Positions 5,586 through 8,301 of a DNA stretch of 8,301 nucleotides are shown here, in pieces. The DNA comes from Gallionellaceae bacterium (lineage in GTDB: Bacteria > Pseudomonadota > Gammaproteobacteria > Burkholderiales > Gallionellaceae): positions 1-8,301 of the forward strand of contig PLYB01000265.1 in NCBI GenBank assembly GCA_003151655.1, given 5' to 3'. Both the position numbers and the translations under genes were made by a program. The number at the start of each line of letters is the position of its first letter. Positions within the stretch are counted from its first letter, which is position 1. The notes below the pieces were generated by a model. It was not told where the DNA came from, ran no database searches, and saw only the letters and a program-made list of their open reading frames with translations.

Positions 5586-7514
5586 ATGCCAGAAGAGGAT
5601 AACCTTATCAAAAGAAATGTTTTGCTGGAACAGGCAGAGAGCGCTTCAGCAAACGAGCGCCCCACTGTTTTGGTGGTGGACGACACTCCTGCCAACCTGA
5701 GCTTGCTCTCCAATCTGCTCAAGGGGCAATACCACATCACGGTGGCTAACAATGGCCTTAAAGCCATCGATCTCGCTACCTCAGAACCCCCGGATTTAGT
5801 ATTGCTCGACATCATGATGCCGGGGATGGACGGCTATGAGACGCTGAACCGGATTAAGTCGAACGAGGCGCTAGCTCATATTCCGGTCATTATGATTTCG
5901 GCGCTGGACGATATAAGCAGCATCGTGCGCTGCATCGAAATGGGCGCGGAAGATTACATTCCCAAGCCATTCGACGCGGTATTGCTCAGGGCGCGCGTTG
6001 GTGCCAGCATGGAAAGAAAGCGCTTGCGCGACCGGGAAGTTGTCTACCGACATCAGATTGAAGAACACAACCTCAGGCTGGAAGAACGGGTGAGGGAACA
6101 GATTGGCGTGATACGCGAGCAGAACGAGTCACGCCAGCGTGAACTTGAAACACTGGTTTTGGCGCGCACCGCCGAGTTGGCGGAAAAAAATGAGCAACTG
6201 CGCGCAGCCGGGGAGCGAGTTCAGGATGAGATTCAGCTTGCCCGCAACATGCAGCTTGCCATTCTGCCGCAACACTTTCCCAATGATTCGGATTGGTCGG
6301 TACATGCCTGCATGTTTCCGGCGCGCGAACTGGGAGGGGATTTCTATGATTGTTTTCCGCTGGACGATGGCCGTTATGGCGTATTGGTGGCGGATGTTTC
6401 CGGTAAAGGCGTGGGAGCGGCTTTTTTTATGGCGGTCTCCCGTACGGTACTGCTGGACTTGGCTACGACAGGAGGCTCCCCCGCAGAGGTTTTTGTCAGA
6501 GCCAATGATCTGCTCTGTCAACGCAACCCGATGGAGTTGTTTGTGACCGCCTGTTATGCCATTTACGATCCGCGTGATGGCAGCCTCATTTATGCCAGTG
6601 CGGGGCATCATCCGCCGCTGCTGCGCAGGGCAAGTGGCCAGGTAGAAGCGCTGCCCTGTCCCCGCGATATTGCTTTGGGTGTCATGCCGGAAATGAGCTA
6701 TTCGAACCACTCAGCCATGATGGCGCAAGGCGATACCTTGCTACTGTATACGGATGGCGTTACCGAAGCCTTCGCAGCCAATGGCGAGGCTTATGGCGAC
6801 AACCGTCTGCACGACTGGCTTGCCATGGCTACGCGAGAGGAAGATGCCGCCAGTCGGGTTGACAGTCTGGTTCGCAGTGTGGCGGACTTCGTCAATGGTG
6901 CGGAAGCCTCGGACGATTTAACTTGTCTGGTTCTCTGTCGAAAATTAAAGAATCTTGTTCTAGATATGGCAGCCGTTGAATTAGCAGCCCCAAACCCCCT
7001 CCAACTCCCCCTTGTCAGGGGGAGAGCAGAGCCGGCTCCTCCCCTGACAAGGGGTGGTTGGGAGGGGTTTGCGCCTAATGAAAAATCCGGGTTAAGTAAC
7101 AAAACGCTGTTGCTGGATTACCCGATGCCTTCCCGTCTCGAAGAGATTGCCCGTTTGGCGACGGCCATCGAAGGCGTACTCCCGGATCGCCCGGATATTA
7201 CTTTTGCAGTTAATCTTTGCCTTGATGAATTGCTCACCAATACCATCCTGCATGGTTTGGATAGCGCGTCTGATCGAATAATTATGGTGAATATCAGTCG
7301 TTCGGATGAGTGGCTGGAGATCCGTCTGAAAGATGATGCGCCGCCATTCGACCCGTTCGCCGATGCCCCCAAACCCGATTTGGATTTAGGCGTGGATGAA
7401 CGCCCCATCGGAGGGCTCGGTGTTCATCTGGTCAAGACGCTGATGGACGATGTCAGCGCCCGTTATGTTGGCGACGGCAATCTGATTGTACTGCTGAAAA
7501 AGTTGGGTCAGTAA
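5586..7514 (+). CDS. Receiver / PP2C phosphatase / RsbW-like kinase partner-switching regulator (HsbR/CrsR type)
   Basis: The 642-residue cytoplasmic protein has three modules (numbered from ATG 5586). Residues 27-145 are a receiver: acidic pair D32/D33, phosphoacceptor D75 (LVLLDIMMPG), conserved lysine K127 (YIPKPF). Residues 145-217 are charged and probably form a coiled-coil signalling helix. Residues 219-452 are a SpoIIE/RsbU-type PP2C serine phosphatase with all metal-site motifs: GGDFYD (D252, D255), VADVSGKG (D270), YTDGVTEA (D390), DDLT (D443/D444). Residues 512-637 are an RsbW-like GHKL kinase: N-box E548-N552 in LDELLTNTILHG, DDAPPFDP (D583/D584), GGLG (609-612). This order matches the HsbR and CrsR families, in which one protein both phosphorylates and dephosphorylates a STAS antagonist. 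Such a STAS gene follows 61 bp downstream. An in-frame ATG also occurs at 5577, but the paralog at 234 shares only the 5586 start. Residues 469-495 are encoded by a palindromic insertion in the phosphatase-kinase linker. Confidence 0.95.
   Translation: MPEEDNLIKRNVLLEQAESASANERPTVLVVDDTPANLSLLSNLLKGQYHITVANNGLKAIDLATSEPPDLVLLDIMMPGMDGYETLNRIKSNEALAHIPVIMISALDDISSIVRCIEMGAEDYIPKPFDAVLLRARVGASMERKRLRDREVVYRHQIEEHNLRLEERVREQIGVIREQNESRQRELETLVLARTAELAEKNEQLRAAGERVQDEIQLARNMQLAILPQHFPNDSDWSVHACMFPARELGGDFYDCFPLDDGRYGVLVADVSGKGVGAAFFMAVSRTVLLDLATTGGSPAEVFVRANDLLCQRNPMELFVTACYAIYDPRDGSLIYASAGHHPPLLRRASGQVEALPCPRDIALGVMPEMSYSNHSAMMAQGDTLLLYTDGVTEAFAANGEAYGDNRLHDWLAMATREEDAASRVDSLVRSVADFVNGAEASDDLTCLVLCRKLKNLVLDMAAVELAAPNPLQLPLVRGRAEPAPPLTRGGWEGFAPNEKSGLSNKTLLLDYPMPSRLEEIARLATAIEGVLPDRPDITFAVNLCLDELLTNTILHGLDSASDRIIMVNISRSDEWLEIRLKDDAPPFDPFADAPKPDLDLGVDERPIGGLGVHLVKTLMDDVSARYVGDGNLIVLLKKLGQ
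6991..7071. repeat. 81-bp palindromic repeat inserted in frame in coding sequence
   Basis: The left arm begins CAAACCCCCTCC and contains CCTTGTCAGGGG; the right arm, reversed and complemented, begins CAAACCCCTCCC and contains the same CCTTGTCAGGGG. The arms match nearly throughout, with small offsets, and the centre is the perfect palindrome GAGCCGGCTC (7029-7038). The whole unit is 81 bp, exactly 27 codons, and encodes LQLPLVRG...PPLTRGGWEGF between the phosphatase and kinase domains. It is a different family from the REP elements at 330 and 3501. Proline/glycine-rich PLTRGGW-type peptides are what such palindromes give when translated. Confidence 0.85.
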
Positions 7515-7563
7515 GCTGCGAGTGTATTTGGATTCTTTAAGTAACATCAATAATTGCATTTTT

Positions 7564-7569
7564 AAGGGA
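7564..7569 (+). promoter_or_regulatory. Ribosome-binding site deciding the STAS gene start
   Basis: AAGGGA lies 6 nt before ATG 7576-7578. It settles the start at MTFQSEV rather than the longer in-frame reading from 7522, which has no such site and would add 18 residues unlike a STAS N-terminus. Confidence 0.8.
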
Positions 7570-7575
7570 ATAATA

Positions 7576-7920
7576 ATGACGTTTCAATCTGAAGTGCTCA
7601 ATACTGAAGGGGTGCATCAAGTCGCCCTTTGCGGGCGTCTTGATAGTGCCACCTCCGGCGAGTTTGAAAAGTCACTGCAAAGTCTTTTTCAATCGGTTGG
7701 CAGTAAAGCCATGATGGACTTTTCCGCGCTGAATTACATTTCGAGCGCCGGGCTGAGAGTTGTGCTGATGGCCGCCAAGCGTGCAAAACAAGGGCATGGT
7801 CAATTAGTTCTGCATGGCTTACAGCCGCATGTGCGGGAGGTTTTTGAAATTAGCGGCTTCCTGAAAATATTGGAAGTGACCGATACTCGCGAAGCCGCAT
7901 TGGCACGGTTCAACAGCTAA
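7576..7920 (+). CDS. STAS-domain anti-sigma-factor antagonist (HsbA/CrsA/SpoIIAA type)
   Basis: The 114-residue protein is essentially one STAS domain, the usual length for a free-standing antagonist. Recognisable parts are the first strands (VALCGRLDSATSGEFEKSL), the strand and loop MMDFSALNYISSAGLRVVL carrying the phosphorylation site, and the C-terminal REVFEISGFLKILEVTDTREAAL. By alignment with SpoIIAA (D57-S58-S-G), S57 in YISSAGL is the predicted phosphorylated serine, with S56 where SpoIIAA has Asp. It follows the phosphatase/kinase gene by 61 bp in the same direction and is its likely substrate. Unphosphorylated antagonists of this type bind an anti-sigma factor or another switch protein; the target is not in the window. 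The good ribosome-binding site suggests strong, independent translation. No clear promoter is seen in the 61-bp gap, so co-transcription is likely. Confidence 0.95.
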   Translation: MTFQSEVLNTEGVHQVALCGRLDSATSGEFEKSLQSLFQSVGSKAMMDFSALNYISSAGLRVVLMAAKRAKQGHGQLVLHGLQPHVREVFEISGFLKILEVTDTREAALARFNS

Positions 7921-8009
7921 GCCCGTGGCGATACTTTTTGACTATGTCCGTTAGATTGCCGCACTTGGTGAACATAACAAGCGGACGCTCAATAGCTGGA
8001 TGCTATGTT

Positions 8010-8038
8010 AGCAGATGTTCCGGCGTGGCTGCTTTTTT
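8010..8038 (+). terminator. Weak candidate terminator downstream of the STAS gene
   Basis: AGCAG (8010-8014) pairs with CTGCT (8029-8033) across a 14-nt loop and is followed by a run of T ending at 8038. The stem is short and the loop long, so it is marginal. Its place, 90 bp after the STAS stop and on the right strand, fits the end of the two-gene unit. Confidence 0.3.
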
Positions 8039-8080
8039 GGAGAATGTCGTTTTTGTCATTCGCGTACCCACAAATGGAAA

Positions 8081-8141
8081 ACCAGCCTTTTGCACGTCTA
8101 CTTTCGTAGAGCCCTACCCGAAGGCAGGACGTGTGGCTGGT
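8081..8141. repeat. Branched inverted repeat
   Basis: ACCAGCC (8081-8087) pairs with GGCTGGT (8135-8141), and inside it CACGTC (8093-8098) pairs with GACGTG (8128-8133). Between them a small TCTAC-TTTC-GTAGA hairpin (8097-8110) and a GCC/GGC pairing (8111-8113 with 8123-8125) can form, giving a branched fold; the TC at 8097-8098 is shared, so the inner pairings compete slightly. No known RNA family is recognised. A dispersed repeat or a structured RNA are both possible. Confidence 0.5.
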
Positions 8142-8165
8142 GTGTTGTGAAGAATAATAGCCCTA

Positions 8166-8183
8166 GTTGACGAATCCGTCAAC
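8166..8183. repeat. Short perfect hairpin
   Basis: GTTGACG (8166-8172), loop AATC, CGTCAAC (8177-8183). There is no T-run after it, so it is not a standard intrinsic terminator. Confidence 0.6.
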
Positions 8184-8203
8184 TCTCTGATTTCACTATC
8201 TGA

Positions 8204-8247
8204 TTTCGCGTAATTTGCCGCGCCGCGCTTGTAATTATTCCGCGAAA
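8204..8247. repeat. Imperfect inverted repeat
   Basis: TTTCGCG and TAATT (8204-8215) pair with AATTA (8233-8237) and CGCGAAA (8241-8247), with a 3-nt bulge (TTC, 8238-8240) on one side and a GC-rich 17-nt interior. Confidence 0.5.
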
Positions 8248-8265
8248 GTACTTGAGTTATTGAAT

Positions 8266-8282
8266 CCCGGATTGCATCCGGG
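8266..8282. repeat. REP-like palindrome
   Basis: CCCGGAT (8266-8272), loop TGC, ATCCGGG (8276-8282) form a perfect stem of seven pairs. The sequence resembles the CCCGGAT-type palindromes common as dispersed repeats in proteobacteria, a different family from the TCGGGC REP elements earlier in the window. No clear GTAG foot is seen next to it. Confidence 0.5.
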
Positions 8283-8301
8283 CTTGTATGATTCTACCTG
8301 C

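Larger units (their letters stand above)
7921..8301. other. 381-bp region without a gene, rich in stem-loops
   Basis: The longest plus-strand open frame (7938-8150) has no domain or ribosome-binding site that I recognise. The sequence instead contains a weak terminator-like element (8010-8038) and four successive inverted repeats between 8081 and 8282, entered separately. There is also a short direct repeat, TCTGATTTC, at 8186-8194 and 8199-8207. No tRNA, rRNA or riboswitch class is recognised. Confidence 0.6.

Noticed and set aside
6129..6710. 193-codon minus-strand open frame
   Set aside because: It lies wholly inside the PP2C part of the partner-switching gene, whose frame carries all catalytic motifs. 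No domain is visible in the opposite frame.
7908..7956. Integron attC-like pair GTTCAAC ... GTTAGAT
   Set aside because: The two core motifs are highly degenerate and expected by chance. One lies inside the STAS coding sequence and no convincing paired stem joins them.
8081..8141. Riboswitch or tRNA-like fold
   Set aside because: The pairing is real but matches no riboswitch class or tRNA arm pattern that I recognise, and it does not precede a gene within the window.
7938..8150. Plus-strand 70-codon open frame after the STAS gene
   Set aside because: It has no ribosome-binding site at its start and no recognisable domain, and its second half overlaps the branched inverted repeat at 8081-8141. 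More likely a translated repeat than a gene.
1..8301. CRISPR array, rRNA, tRNA, complete insertion sequence or phage genes
   Set aside because: No regularly spaced repeats with spacers, no rRNA or tRNA motifs, and no transposase, integrase or phage structural gene were seen on either strand.

Overview
The window looks like chromosomal DNA of a proteobacterium, most likely a betaproteobacterium (inference). The grounds are a mid-range GC content, a REC-PP2C-kinase/STAS pair of the HsbR/HsbA and CrsR/CrsA type known from Gram-negative bacteria, and dispersed REP palindromes carrying the GTAG foot typical of RAYT-linked repeats. Nothing in the sequence fixes the genus.

Layout, left to right. 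(1) 1-234, minus: the first 78 residues of a receiver-domain protein cut off by the window edge. It is a close paralog of the receiver domain of the plus-strand gene starting at 5586. (2) 330-397: a paired inverted REP (BIME-like) element between genes. (3) 438-941, minus: a small membrane-anchored protein with a cysteine cluster, apparently started from TTG. (4) 942-1653: about 0.7 kb without a convincing gene. It holds an 8-bp tandem repeat, a hairpin, a 94-bp gap-free imperfect direct repeat and a plus-strand intrinsic terminator with no obvious gene to terminate. (5) 1654-5538, minus: a 1294-residue regulator with a SARP/BTAD-type DNA-binding N-terminus, a degenerate class III cyclase-like domain, a STAND/AAA-type ATPase and a TPR tail. 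(6) 5586-7514, plus, divergent from it: a receiver + PP2C phosphatase + RsbW-like kinase protein. (7) 7576-7920, plus: its likely STAS-domain antagonist substrate. (8) 7921-8301: no gene, but a run of stem-loops.

How the genes may work together. Genes 6 and 7 form a compact partner-switching module. Phosphorylation of the receiver would be expected to tip the bifunctional phosphatase/kinase between dephosphorylating and phosphorylating the conserved serine of the STAS protein, which in turn would bind or release a downstream target. The giant regulator starts only 47 bp away in the opposite direction, so the two transcription units must share or interleave control sequences. A functional link is plausible but unproven.

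The most unusual feature is that two different palindromic repeat families have entered coding sequence without breaking it. A REP pair encodes about 16 residues of the giant regulator, just after its Walker B region. An 81-bp palindrome (exactly 27 codons) encodes the linker between the phosphatase and kinase domains of the partner-switching protein. Together with the inverted duplication of the receiver gene, this marks the locus as shaped by repeat traffic.
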